DNA of 64,000 bases, from NCBI GenBank assembly GCA_018398575.1, contig JAGTXZ010000021.1, forward strand, positions 1,426,001-1,490,000, read 5' to 3'. Of this stretch, positions 1 to 11,710 are shown piece by piece (positions within the stretch are counted from its first letter, which is position 1; each line of letters begins with the position of its first letter). The position numbers and the translations under genes are program-made. The DNA is from Ampelomyces quisqualis (lineage: Eukaryota > Ascomycota > Dothideomycetes > Pleosporales > Phaeosphaeriaceae). Under the pieces are notes generated by a model. The model made no database searches, was not told the DNA's origin, and worked only from the letters and a program-made list of their open reading frames with translations.

Positions 1-743
1 CCGATTTTCAAGACATTGGAGCGTCCTCACAAATACTTTGGCCAGGTTTTTAACACCAATCAATTTAGCGTGATTACGATTTTCGTGTTGTGCATTAATG
101 GTACAGAATATTTCCATTGCGTAGCGTAGGTGGCTTGAAGGGCGTTGAAGATAGGCAGTCGGAGGACTAGGTAACTTTGCTTACGGGAGTAGGTAATGAC
201 CTTTCCCTAGGACGGGTACCTGCAGTCTTGGTGAGGAGGCTTATGTTTGAACATGCTGGAGCAGTGCGCTCGCAATTGCAGGCGAGTGTGCGATAAGGCA
301 TATTTCGCCGATTTGCCTCTGGGGTAACAGCGCCGGCCGTTCGACATCACCCATGGCTCCGGAGACGGGCTATCTGATGCTCCAGATGTTTTACCCCCAT
401 CCGGAAGGTCGACTAGATTTCCACGACATATTGCTGCACCATATAGTGCCAAGGCATAGGACAGCCGGGGGTTTGTTAGATGACTGCCTATTCGACTGAT
501 TCGCCAAGCCCTTATTGCACCTTCATTTACACCTCGTGGAGGCCTACAGCCGGTTCGAGGCCAGGAATGGTAGGTCGCGAAGGCTAGCGGCCGCATCTGT
601 GGCGTATGCGTTTACACTACCGTTTACCATCGACCAATAATGTAAGCGAAGCTTACGGTCCCCTCATGAATCTGTAAAGACTCCGGTCTATGAGGGTGGA
701 CTTGGGAGAAAGGCTGGTATAAGTAAGCTGGGGTACTTTCCTC
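1..743. other. Upstream region, no supported gene
   Basis: A 129-codon frame on the minus strand (207-596) shows no domain I recognise, no signal peptide and no plausible splice partners, so I do not call it a gene. The last part should hold the promoter of the fungalysin gene. Confidence 0.5.
717..724 (+). promoter_or_regulatory. Possible TATA element of the fungalysin gene
   Basis: A TATAAGTA-like sequence lies about 70 bp before the preferred start codon at 792. The position suits a fungal core promoter. The call rests on motif and spacing only. Confidence 0.3.
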
Positions 744-791
744 ATGAGATGGTCCTCAAGTCCTTCATTTTGTTGCTTCTTCTCCATCAGC

Positions 792-2827
792 ATGCGGTCG
801 TTCCTTCTCGCCTCGTTGGCGTCTCTCGCCACTCTTAAAAGCGTCCAGGCTCACCCTGCGCACAGCCACCACACTCTCAACAAGCGTGGCATTGACCTTG
901 ACTCATACCGTGGGAAGGTCCCTGGCACTTACACCAACGCCAAAGATGTCGGCGGAGATGCTTCAATCTCATCGCTTACCCGCCGTGGTACCGCGGAGGA
1001 CACCGCCAGAGAGCTAGTCAAGAAGATTGCTCCTGGCTCCATCTTTAGAATTGTTGACAACTATGTTGGCTCTGGAGGTGTTGCACATATTTACTTCAAG
1101 CAGACCGCAAATGGTCTCGATATCGACAATGGCGATTTCAACGTGAACGTAAGTCAACGATAGAGGAAAAGCCTGTAGAGCAGATTATACACCATCATGA
1201 CCACGTGTCTAATAATGCTCAGGTTGGCCGTGACGGAACCATCTTCAGTTTCGGGAACTCTTTCTTTGCTGGCGACATTCCTTCAGCGCCATCCAAGACC
1301 AAGCGCGACACTATCGAGCCTGTTGCTGCCTTCAAGTCTGCAGTAAATGTTTTGTCTCTACCCGTATCCGCTGCTTCTGCTACCTCTGAGCCAAAGGAAG
1401 CTGCAAACACTTATGCCATCAAGCAATCCAGCGGCACGGTCTCGGAGCCGGAAGCACGTCTCGTCTACGTGCAAACCGCTGAAGGCAAGCTTGCACTTAC
1501 TTGGAGAGTGGAAACAGATATCCTCAGCAACTGGCTTTTGACCTACATTGATGCGGTTGACGGAAGTCAAGTGCACGCCGTCATCGACTATTCTGCCGAC
1601 GCAAGCTACCAAGTTTAGTGAGTGCGAAAAAAAAGTTCGAGATGACATCTGCTGACTCTTGACAGCCCATGGGGTCTCAACGACCCGACAGAAGGCGAGC
1701 GTCAGATTGTTGTCGACCCTTTCGACAGCGAAGCCAGTGAATTTGGATGGCACAGTGACGGCTCCAAGGTCTACTCCACTACGCGGGGCAACAACGGCAT
1801 TGCACAAGACAATTGGGCAAACAAATCAGCGAGCGAGTACTACAACTTACCCCGACCAGTTAGCGCCGATCTCAAGTTCCATTACCCGTACTCAACAAAC
1901 GAATCTGACTTCCAGAGCTACGCGAATGCTTCGGTAACGCAGTTATTTTACACTGCGAATGTTTACCACGACTTGCTTCACAAGCTCGGATTCGATGAAA
2001 AAGCAGGTAATTTCGAGATCAACAACAACGGAGCTGGTGGTGTCGGAAACGATTTTGTTTTCCTCAATGCTCAGGATGGCAGCGCCCTCAATAACGCCAA
2101 TTTTGCTACGCCACCTGATGGTCAAGCCGCCCGTATGAGGATGTACATGTTCAACTCGACCTACCCGTTCAGAGACTGCTCTTTTGAGGCTGGTGTTGTC
2201 ATCCACGAGTACACCCACGGACTTTCCAACCGCCTTACTGGAGGCCCGCAGAACTCCAACTGTCTCAATGTTCTTGAGTCTGGCGGCATGGGCGAGGGCT
2301 GGAGTGATTTCTACGCCACCGCGATCCGTCTTAAGCCTGGTGACACACGCGAGACGAATTATGCTATGGGTGCGTGGGTCAGCGGATCTGCACGCGGTAT
2401 CAGGAACTACCTCTATTCGACGGACCTCAATGTCAACCCGCAGACTTACGTCTACGTAGACCCTCAAGTCAGAGTGCACCCCATTGGAAACATTTGGGCA
2501 ACCATGCTGTACGAGGTGCTTTGGAATCTGATCGACAAGCATGGCAAGAATGATGCAGGTGTACCAGACTTTGACAAAGACGGATTGCCAACTGATGGAA
2601 AGTACTTGGCCATGAAGATCATCATGGAAGGTATGGCGCTTCAGCCATGTAACCCCAACTTTATTTCCGCCAGAGACGCAATTGTCGATGCGGACAAGAT
2701 TTTGACTGGTGGAAACAACGCTTGCGAGATCTGGAGCGGGTTTGCTAAGAGAGGTCTTGGAAAGGACGCGAAGTACAGCGCCACTGCAAGGACAGAGGAT
2801 TTCAATATCCCAGAGGGTGTGTGTTAA
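792..2827 (+). CDS. MEP: Extracellular metalloproteinase, fungalysin (peptidase M36)
   Basis: Secreted zinc endopeptidase that degrades extracellular protein. Exons are 792-1148, 1223-1617 and 1666-2827, giving about 637 aa, the usual fungalysin length. The start at 792 opens a clean signal peptide (MRSFLLASLASLATLKSVQA). An in-frame ATG at 744 would add 16 residues ahead of it, so 792 is preferred. The N-terminal third is the fungalysin propeptide. The catalytic domain carries HEYTH at residues 431-435, with the third zinc ligand Glu at about 461 in GEGWSDF. Both introns have good donors (GTAAGT, GTGAGT) and keep the frame. All key residues are present, so I expect an active enzyme. It stands alone, with decayed genes downstream. 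Confidence 0.95.
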
Positions 2828-3208
2828 TTGTAGCAGATTTTTAGCGATGCATCTGACGGAGTTTTGCATATTGCAACCGATACCAAGTAACGTTAAATTT
2901 CTAATGAGACCCATTGGGCTTCTGGTCAATCACGCAATCTTCGACGTGGTATTTGTATTTCTGACGCTTCCTCTGAAGTTTGTTCGAAAGTGAAGTGGTC
3001 GTCTTGATCCAGCGTTGGTGTTTGCAACAAAAACTGTCCACATCGCCTCGCCGAGTACGGCCAGAATCAAGCAATCACAAAATCGTTGTGAAAAGGACAG
3101 CTCACGTCTTTTTTCAAGACACAAAATCACAGTAAGTAGCGATCTGTTGGCATGTAAAAACGCGACGACAAACCCTCCTTCACCAGCTGAAATTCACAAC
3201 CCACAGAC

Positions 3209-3508
3209 ATGCGGATCACAACACTCCTGTCCTTCAACTCCTCTGTCTTACTATTCGCATCGGCTCACTCATAGACCCCCAAAGACGCTTGTTCCACTAG
3301 GATTGTAACCACAATCGCCAACGACCCATGCAAATACGGCCCTGATGGCTACTACTGCGCCAGCGAAATCGAATTCTCATAGATGGACTCCGCCGACGTT
3401 GCCCTCTCCCACTGCCCCAACATGATCGCACTCGACCTGTGCGTCGCGGGCCTAGGATACAGCGACTTCCCATTTCATCAGTGGGGCGGCGAGAAATTTG
3501 CCAGTTGA
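3209..3508 (+). pseudogene. Possible decayed small cysteine-rich secreted protein
   Basis: ATG at 3209 opens a hydrophobic, signal-peptide-like stretch (MRITTLLSFNSSVLLFASA) that soon hits a stop. About 45 nt on, another frame reads IVTTIANDPCKYGPDGYYC. It runs through one in-frame TAG near 3380 and continues with further cysteines (HCPNM, DLCVAG) to a stop at 3506. This order of leader then short Cys-containing domain is usual for fungal effector-like proteins. The internal stop and the lack of a clean donor suggest a broken copy. The family is not recognised. Confidence 0.35.
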
Positions 3509-3719
3509 ACCACCTTGCGGCTGGAAGGGCATGATTTCGGGAGGCCAGGGGTGGTAAAGCAGCCGAGGGATGATAGTGCTCAGCTGAATCTGGCTGCGCA
3601 ATGGATGCACAATTTCATGGCGTTGGTCAGACTTGAAAAAAAGGGGTCAAGGACTTACAAAGCCTGTGCCGAATAAGACGCATTTGGATCTCTAGCTGGA
3701 TGCGATGAATTGAGGGAAA

Positions 3720-4540
3720 GTGGATGACCTCACGATTCACAATATTACCGACGAAGTTATACAAAAGCCTCCAGAGAAATTGTGTGATTTGAAGAAGTTG
3801 GAAACAAGGAATACTTATTTATTGAAGCGATTGATGGTAAACACACTTACGCAATTTACATGGATTGGTGAGTCCAAGGCCTCGGACCTACCGTCCATTC
3901 TCGAGCCTCAAGGGCAATCGCTGCAACATCTCGCGTTCAGAGCGCCAAAGCACTCAAGTGGTCTCTTCCTGGCAGATTTGGATGTCAAACTTCTCCCAGA
4001 TATCACGCGTAATCTCAAACATGTCAGCATGAACGTCCCGCGAACTTGAGCGCTATATCTCTTCCCAAGCCTCGGTGCGGATATTTTCGAATATCAAATC
4101 CCCATGCGCACAACAACGACCTGATCTCGACATGACGTCGTATCCGGAATGGAAGGCGACTTGGACGGATTTTTGTGTGGAGAAAGATCAGTTCTAGCAA
4201 CCTTTCCTCAACCACACTGGCGTGTACTTAATTACGGTATGAAGGAGCAACGAGAGGGAATCGGGTTGCAAGAGTTGATAAACGTGATGTTCTACGTGGG
4301 CGACTTGACGAGGGGACGAGACGGGCCGTTGTACTTCCCAGATTGGTTGAAGGTAAGACGGCAAAGATGGTTTGCAAGGCTCAGGGGTTGGAGAAGGAAG
4401 AATAGTGTGTTGTTGAGAAAGCAAAGAAGTGTTGGTAGAACGGTCACAGGGACGAGTACATGGACGACTACTGGCGAGTACTAAAAGAATGGGTTCAAGT
4501 CGCAGTCTGGACTTCGCCGGTGGCATCATGCTAGCTTTTG
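3720..4540 (+). pseudogene. Degenerate F-box/LRR-like gene remnant
   Basis: Three adjoining pieces read like one broken protein. The first, 3720-4049, has leucine-rich-repeat-like phrases (LQHLAFRAPKHSSG, LPDITRNLKHVSMNVP). The second follows in another frame from about 4045 (ELERYISSQASVRIFSNIKS) and stops at 4193. The third, 4149-4484, has GIGLQELINVMFYVGDL. No intron pair joins them cleanly. The style matches long fungal F-box/LRR proteins, but no F-box itself is visible, so the family call is inference from repeat-like leucines and from similar debris at 53.1-54.2 kb. Confidence 0.35.
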
Positions 4541-4871
4541 CATTACAAGATTCATTAGTGCTGTGTGTCTAAAGTTGCCTAAACTATCTCCTCTGGAGAC
4601 GGAAAGGTATAGGCTAGTCTGTCGTCTTCAAGTAGACAGAGTTCGCAAATGGTACGGATCGTGCCATGCTACCAACCGTTTTGTTTTCATCTCATTGCCA
4701 ACTTTGGGGTTATCTCTGTCCGTGAGTCAGAACATGCAGAAGTTACAGAGTTGGGGTTGAAAACTGAATCAGCACGTACCTGCGTCATCCGTGTCACACC
4801 AGTCGATGCTCAAGTCCTGATATGCCTGCCCTTTCTTCCCATCTACTCACGCCGTCAACTCAATCAAGTGT
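4541..4871. other. Short intergenic stretch, nothing recognised
   Basis: It holds the 3' flank of the coiled-coil gene on the minus strand. No RNA gene or repeat is seen. Confidence 0.5.
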
Positions 4872-6684
4872 CTACCACTCTGGCCTGGCCACCGACATGA
4901 CCAACCAGCCTTGAGGATCATGCGGTAATGAGCAGGGTATCATCTGACATTCTCCCAACTTGTGTTTCATGCTGCACCTCCAACGGGCACACGTGGTATT
5001 GCACTCCTGGCAATTACGACAACGAGCCCCGTTATCGCAGGGCTTGTTGTTGGCGTAGCACTCGGAGCACGACATGACCAATCTAGGAAGCCTGCTGTTC
5101 TCATTGGGTGCGACCAGATGTGCACCACCGCGAAGAACCTCGCCGCCCTTCAAAGCACTCATCAAGCGAGACTGGACGACCTTCAGCTGCTGTTCTGTGC
5201 CTTTGAGCTGGGTGCGGAAGCGATCACACTGGGCACTCTTTTCGCGCAATTTCTCTTTCACATCTTGGAGGCTCTCCTGGTTGACTTCCTCGCGTAATCG
5301 TTCTACCTCGTCCTCAAGGTCTGTTACCCTCATTTGCTCGTCGAGGTTCTTCTGGCGCAGCTCTGTGATAATTTTCTCGCGCTTAGCGAGCGTATCTGCA
5401 AGGTTCTGCGCACGCACAGCATGATCTCCAGCGTGCTTCTCGTCCAGAATTGCGGCATCACGCTCAAGGGTGAGGCGATCGATGGTCGTTTCGAGCATAT
5501 GTATGGCTGCAGCGTGCTTCTCAGCATATTGGTCGTGGGCAACGTTTTGCTCCCTCAACGCAGCGTCTTTGTCTGCAAGCACGTTTCGGAGCCACTCCGT
5601 CTCTCCTCCAATCTGTGCGCGTCGGGTTACCTCGGCTTGCAATTCAACCACCTGCATATTCAAGTTGTCGATATCGAGTTGCAGTCGCTTGATCTTCACG
5701 TCCTTGATGCCCAATGCTCGACCCATAGCAGCCTTCTGATCACGATTAGCTTCGTTCTGGTAACGAAGTTTACCGATATGTGCGCCAACATCATGATCCT
5801 CGTCTAGGAGAGCGCGATGGTCGCGTCGGGTCTGAGCAAGATCCTGCTCCAGTTGGCGCTTTTCCTCCGTCAAGGTATCCAAGTCCTTGCCCATCGCGTC
5901 CCACACGGCCTTGGTCACACGCACGACAGGTGCTGATACCCTGTCGAGTGTCGATACAGGAGGCTTGACGGATTCTGCAGGGGTGGGCGGGTCGATGGGA
6001 CCAATGTGTGGCGGTGACTGGCAAGCTGCGACGGGTGCTGGCGAAGGTGTACGTAGTTGAGTTCCAGCGCGTTCGTCGATTTCTGTGTTATTGATCATGT
6101 TGGTGAGCATTTCCAGACGCTCCATCTTTTCCATAAATCCTGGATTGGTAGGCGCAGACGGTGCGGGGGACATCATCTCTTGCTCTTGAAGATACTCGGC
6201 TACTGACTGTCGGCCAGTGAAAGGTTCTGCCAGAGGTGATAGGAAACTGCGGTGCCTGATCGTCGCATTGGCAAGTTGCAGACCTGGCAACTGTCAGAAT
6301 TCGCTCATCATCAACGGTGCCGCGCATTGGTACTGACCATTGCTGGAAGACGAAAGCGAAGGTCGCAGAGCAGGTGAAGGCAACGGAGAATTGGTCGAAG
6401 CCGATAACGAGGGTCGCAAAGAAGAGACCGGGCCAGGGCTGTAGGGCTTCTTAGCTCTCATGGCACCCACGAGGTCCGAGAAGCTATCGCGCTGAACTGC
6501 ACTGCGATTGCTAAACACGTTCTCCGCTTTGCGAACTGAGCCAGAGCCAGTCGGTGAGGTCATCTCCGAGGCGACTGCACTTGCGGGATAAGTGGTCAGA
6601 CCAATGAGGTCTTCGTTTGCATCTGCGCATCAGTTAACTTCCAAGACCAATCAAAGGATTCTCGAAGGTCGTACGGTTAGTCAT
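4872..6684 (-). CDS. Coiled-coil protein with C-terminal Zn2Cys6-like cysteine cluster
   Basis: Exons are 6684-6675, 6622-6338 and 6283-4872, giving about 568 aa. The 10-nt first exon (MTN plus one base) joins through a 52-nt intron starting GTACGA. A start further in would drop a short conserved-looking leader. The first 150 or so residues are Ser/Pro-rich and probably disordered. A long heptad-rich coiled coil covers roughly residues 185-490. The C-terminal 67 residues (from about 502) hold cysteines spaced C-x2-C-x6-C-x5-C-x2-C-x6-C, the Zn(II)2Cys6 fingerprint, followed by four more cysteines. In ordinary Zn2Cys6 factors the cluster is N-terminal and its loops are richer in Arg/Lys. Function unknown: it could be a cytoskeletal or scaffold protein or an atypical DNA-binding protein. 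Confidence 0.85.
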
Positions 6685-7148
6685 TGCAGTGGGAGAGACC
6701 TGAGCTGGCACAAAAGCGAGAAGTTTCGTCGAGGTGAGTTAGGTGACAGTGGGTTGTGCGTGTGAGAGAGGTCAAAATAAGCTCGAAGCAGCCGCACCGC
6801 GCCAAGCCTTTAGATCTGAGGTGAAGTGGGCAGGCACGACACGAACTAATGAAGGCAAAAAGCCAGCCGGTACTTCGATATTGAAGAGACAGGATATGAT
6901 CGATAAGAGGAATGCTTGAGGATCGCAATGAAAATGAATTGCTAATGCGCGCGCAGTTAGCTAGCAGCGGATGCAAGATCTGTTGAGGCGTGCGACTCAG
7001 GGGTGGCCTGGAAACCTAGGCCGTTGCAGCAGAAAAGTCAAGCTCCCGTCTAGGTTGAGGCTAAGAGTCCGGTGGTCATGCGTACGGCGCATCAGTGGGT
7101 GGGTGTACGAGGGCGAGGACGTAGCGAGAGGTGATGCCTGCGGCCACT
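6685..7148. other. Intergenic, putative promoter of the coiled-coil gene
   Basis: It lies between the start of the coiled-coil gene and the 3' end of the permease gene, both on the minus strand. No other element is recognised. Confidence 0.5.
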
Positions 7149-8772
7149 TTAACGGCCGAACTTCTTCAACTCCCACATCCTGAGTGGAGGGTACACGATT
7201 GCCGCCCATGCAAACCCGACATAGTTGCCCATGTCAGCTCCATGTGTGCCAACCTGCTTCGCGATGGGTCCAAGATACCAGACTTGCGCCATGCAGAGAA
7301 TCGCGCCCAACCAGCCAATCACAAACGCAACAAACGCCGCGATGCCCAAGGGGAGCTTTCTTTTTTGGTTCCAAGCCTCCCAATTGAAGCCGGTCTTGCG
7401 GCGGAAAACGAGGTGCTCTTCTAGAGTGATGGCAATCCAGACAGACACCCAGTATCCCATGAGCGCGAGGAAGTTGGTGAAGATCTCAGCAAGATGCGCA
7501 CGCCCAGCAAGCGCGCAGACAGTGTAGATGACGACGCCAATCGTGTTCCAGATGACTCGAGGAACAGCTTCAGCATAGCGACCGAGGATTTGCGCATCAA
7601 TTCCGGAAGAGTAAGTTGGAACAATGAGATTGGCAACAAGACCCAGTGTCACTACAACACCGCAGAAAGAACCAAATCCACCCAAAGTCTTGTACGCTTC
7701 GACGATGAGCGCGCCTTGAGACACGCCGTACGCGGCTTCCCAGTCAGGGTTAGTTGCTATGCCGCATGCAAGTCCAATGCCAACGACGAACGCGAAGGTG
7801 AAGCTGCACATCAGGCCGGTCAAGGTCATGCCAAAGATCTTGAAAAATGAGGCATGCTCTGGGTAGTACACAAAATAGTCGGCAGCGCCACCACCGTACG
7901 TGATAGCTGCAGCCAGCGACAGGCCGAAGAAGCTGATGCGATTGCCAATGGTGGTGTCCGGGTTCTCATCGACGTGCGAATGAGCTGAGATATTGAACCG
8001 CGGTCCCGCAACTCCTGCGAGAATGCACAACACGATGAGCTGTGGGAGCCACGCCCAACGCTCGTAATAGTGGAAAGTCTGGTAGCCGAATGTAGTAATG
8101 AGCCAGGCAATGATTGCGACAATAATGATTCCGACGACGATGGACATGGAGCCGTCAGCAACTGCAGATAGAATCTGTCCAGCGACCACACAATCGATCA
8201 TGCCGTAGCCAAGGAGAGCGATGATGTTGAGGATCACGACAACCTTGGAAGGCCACCATCCCATGATGTACCTGTCGCAATCAGCAGTTTGCCAAGGCAC
8301 ATCGTTCTACCATGTCGTACCTCGAGAAGATCATAGTTCTGTTGCCGCCTTTTGGTCCAAATGTTGCGATGTAAGCAACGACCAAAGAGCCGACAAATGC
8401 GCCAAAAACACTCAGCAAGCACGCATCGAGGAAGCCCAGCGCAAAGACAGCGGGTCCCAACATTCCCAGTGTGATATTGTTCGCTGCCAGGTTGACAGAG
8501 AACCACATTATCGCGACCTGGGAATATCCGAGCAGGCGCAAGTTTTGCCGCTCATCAGGCTCCACGCGCTGAATCCCCCGCGCTTCGAGGTTGTATGCCA
8601 CGAGCTGACTCTCAAAGCTCTTCCACGCGCTGTAGGTTCTCCCAAGTAGTGTCCTATCCTCTTGACGCGCTTCATGTCCGTGAACAGGCAATGGGGGACC
8701 GGTGTGCGTATCTGGCGCGAAGATGTTCTTCTCATCCTCCGTAACGGAAGGCAGTTGAGGGGCCGGGTCCAT
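7149..8772 (-). CDS. Purine-cytosine permease, NCS1 family (Fcy2-like)
   Basis: Plasma-membrane symporter for purines and cytosine. Exons are 8772-8321 and 8271-7149 (49-nt intron, GTACGA...ACAG), giving about 524 aa, normal for Fcy2/FcyB. The cytosolic N-terminus carries the family region around residues 50-75 (RGIQRVEPDERQN). It is followed by the first membrane segments, with NLAANNITLGMLGP near residue 100, and about 12 hydrophobic helices in all. The downstream exon reads through YIMGWWPSKVVVILNIIALLGYG-type permease sequence to a charged C-terminus ending KKFGR. No damage is seen. Substrate preference among purines, cytosine and nucleosides cannot be read from the sequence. Confidence 0.93.
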
Positions 8773-9907
8773 GTCGTCGTCGACCTAGACACATTAGTAG
8801 TGGCTTCCAGACTGTGAAGCAAGCATGAAGTCCTTTCGCAGATGTTACTCTGATCAAGTTCCGACCGTATTTCTCAGATCGCTGCCACAGCTCTCACTGC
8901 CTATTTAGATGTCCAAGAAGGCTGAGGGCTGTAACAGCGAACACCGGTCTCATGCGATTGCTATCTAAAGCTACCTTGATCGGGTAGGTTTCTGCTACTC
9001 AGCTGCATCTTGGCGGGTCGACGGCCGTACTAATCGCGAAAGAAGGTGACTTTGTCCCTATAAAGTTTGGGTGGTAGTTGGAAGAACTCAAAGGAGTATT
9101 CCGTACTCCGTAGGTAAGTGATGTGGTGGACGCGTCTCGCAAGACGTTTGGAGACTGGCTGAAGTTTGCGAGGCCCCGCCGTCGCGCCTCGCGAAATCCC
9201 TGCGCATCCCGCGTTCGCACGTTTCTTTAGTTGACCCTGACGCTATCGGCTTAGCGGCTCTGAGCGTGGGGGAGTCTTTGTAGGGAAAAGAAAAAAAGCA
9301 CTGGTTGAACGAGCTTACCTACAAACCTCCTAGGTATCCAAGCTTGGAGGGTCATAACTTCATATTGTATGTGCCTCGAGCGCTCCTTGTGTATAACCCG
9401 CTCTGCTCACCAGTCCGCGCGAGGCCTCTGCATGTCTCAACTACACCTCCTCGTCGACTTCATCAACGCAATTGCAGTATGCACCAGATGTGACGTAGGC
9501 GCATCGGTGGCTTGATACGGAAGGTAGGTACAAGCGAAACCTTGTCAAGTACTCCGTACACATCGCTGATCGGCTCTACGCGTCGTACTACCTACAGCTT
9601 CCCTGCGCTCCTGCATAACCAGCTACCATTTCGCGACTAGCCCAGTGATGATTGCGACTGATTAGCTTCATAATCTGCACCTCGCTGCTCACTTGTAGCG
9701 AGCAATTATTGATGAGAACCTTACACTCTCACGCCATCGACATGGCAAGGTCTACGGGGCAAGCATCGTAGTAAGGGTGTTCTCCTTACGTATATGCATG
9801 TACTACCGGGGCCATGGTTAAGTACTCCCGTGGTTGCTTGAAGCAATCTCCAGTCTGCAATCTTCCACTACTCGCATCTTCATCTTCGTCAACCAATCCT
9901 CAACGAG
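8773..9907. other. Divergent intergenic region, no gene seen
   Basis: It separates the permease (minus) from the amine oxidase (plus), so it should contain both promoters. Small frames at 8999-9220 and 9305-9493 have no recognisable product. Confidence 0.5.
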
Positions 9908-11710
9908 ATGGCACTCCTGAAGCACGCTCCAGTGTTAGTTGCGGCTTTTCTACTAAAGCAAATACTTGCAATACCGGTCGTCAACAACAGGCCATACGGC
10001 GATAGTTCGTGCCGCAAAACTGCCGTTGCTATCATGTATGCTTTATAATCTTGTCTAACAACACCGTAACTGACAACACTTTGGAGAGGCGCGGGTGTGG
10101 CGGGTATAACCGCAGCTGTAAGTAGCTCTCGATTGTCAAATCCTCGAGGTTTAGTGCGATGGCTATGCAGTGATGAAAACAGGCAGTTGGGGAGCAAAGT
10201 TGCTGCCCAAACGGCCGTGAAAGTCAGGACTTGAAATCATGGTGGCTAACGACCACTGAAGCAAGCTCTTGCGAACCAGTCCGTCTCAGACTTCCTCATC
10301 TTGGAGTACAACGACGACATCGGTGGACGCATGCGAAACACCAAATTTGGCTCAGACGAACATGGCAACCCATACACTGTTGAATTTGGGGCTAACTGGA
10401 TTTCTGGTCTTGGAGTGGAAGACGGCCCTGAGAATCCTGTGTGGACGTTCTCCAAGCAGGTCAACCTGACGAGTGCGTACTCAGACACCTCTTCGATTAT
10501 GACGTTCGATTCTACAGGCGCCAGCAACTTCACCAACATCATCGACGAGTATGAAGAGCGCTGGGCTGTCTTCGAACAAAGTGCTGGTACCATCCTCAAA
10601 GAAAACTTGCAAGATCGAAGCATGCGAGCCGCTCTGTGGCAGAGTGGTTGGCGAACCAGAGACGCACGCCACAGAGCAGTCGAATGGTGGATGTGGGATT
10701 GGGAAACTGCACAAACGCCAGAAGAGTCGAGTTTCGTTTTCGGTATCGCTGGATACAATCTCACGCACTACGGCTTCTCAGAAGATAGCAACTTCAGCGT
10801 TGACCAAAGAGGCTTCAATACATGGCTCAAGGGACAAGCAGCAAAATTTCTTAAAGTCAATGACACTCGGCTTCTGTTCAACACCATTGTAACAGACATT
10901 GAGTACTCCGACTCTGGCGTCAAAATCACCAACGAAGACGGGTCCTGCATCGAAGCATCGTACGCAGTCAACACCGTCTCTCTCGGCGTACTACAAAACG
11001 ATGCAATCAAATTCTCACCCGAACTTCCCGATTGGAAACAATCCTCCATTGCAACATTCACAATGGGCACATACACGAAAATCTTTCTCCAATTCCCCTC
11101 GGCCTTCTGGCCAACCGACACCCACTTCTTCCTCTACGCGCACCCCACGACACGCGGGTACTACACCGTGTGGCAATCCCTGACCCCACCGGACTTCCTC
11201 CCCGGCTCCAACATACTCTTCGCCACCCTCGTGGACGAACAATCCCACCGCGTCGAAGCACAAGACGACGAATCCACAAAAGCAGAAGCAATGGCCGTCC
11301 TGCGCCAAATGTTTCCCGACATCCATGTCCCCGACCCCATCGCGTTCACATATCCCCGCTGGTCCCACACGCCCTGGTCATACGGGTCGTACAGTAACTG
11401 GCCCGCGGGCACGACGCTGGAAATGCACCAGAACCTGCGTGCGAATGTGGGCCGGGTGTTTTTTGCAGGCGAGGCGACGAGCGCAGAGTACTTTGGCTTT
11501 TTGCACGGTGCGTGGTTCGAGGGGCAGGAAGTTGGGCTGAGGATTGCGGGGGCGATTACGAACGCGTGTTGGAATGCTGAGAGTGGGTGTGGTGAGTACT
11601 TGAGGTATGAGGAATTACATGGCACGACCGAGTACGACGAGTATAACGCACATAACGGCATGGGCGCGAGTCCGTTTTACGTTGCTGGCGCGGGGGACGA
11701 GCTGAAGTAG
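9908..11710 (+). CDS. Secreted FAD-dependent amine oxidase, polyamine oxidase-like
   Basis: Flavin amine oxidase that probably oxidises polyamines and makes hydrogen peroxide. Exons are 9908-10035, 10087-10117 and 10262-11710, giving about 535 aa. The tiny 31-nt second exon is needed because it completes the FAD-binding GAGVAG motif (residues 44-49) after a signal peptide (MALLKHAPVLVAAFLLKQILA). Dinucleotide-binding features follow: LEYNDDIGGRMR and the EFGANWISG region. Near the C-terminus VGRVFFAGEATSAEYFGFLHGAW is the usual FAD-contact block. Several NxT/S sites fit secretion. The family also includes cytosolic spermine oxidases and LSD1. The leader and length fit the extracellular fungal/plant PAO type better. 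Confidence 0.92.

Noticed and set aside
207..596. 129-codon minus-strand frame near the left edge
   Set aside because: No recognisable domain, no splice partners and no leader. It is probably chance, or the edge of a gene outside the window.
1943..2929. Long minus-strand frame (328 codons) opposite the fungalysin gene
   Set aside because: It lies antisense to a well-supported catalytic exon, has no recognisable domain, and is explained by codon bias of the sense gene.
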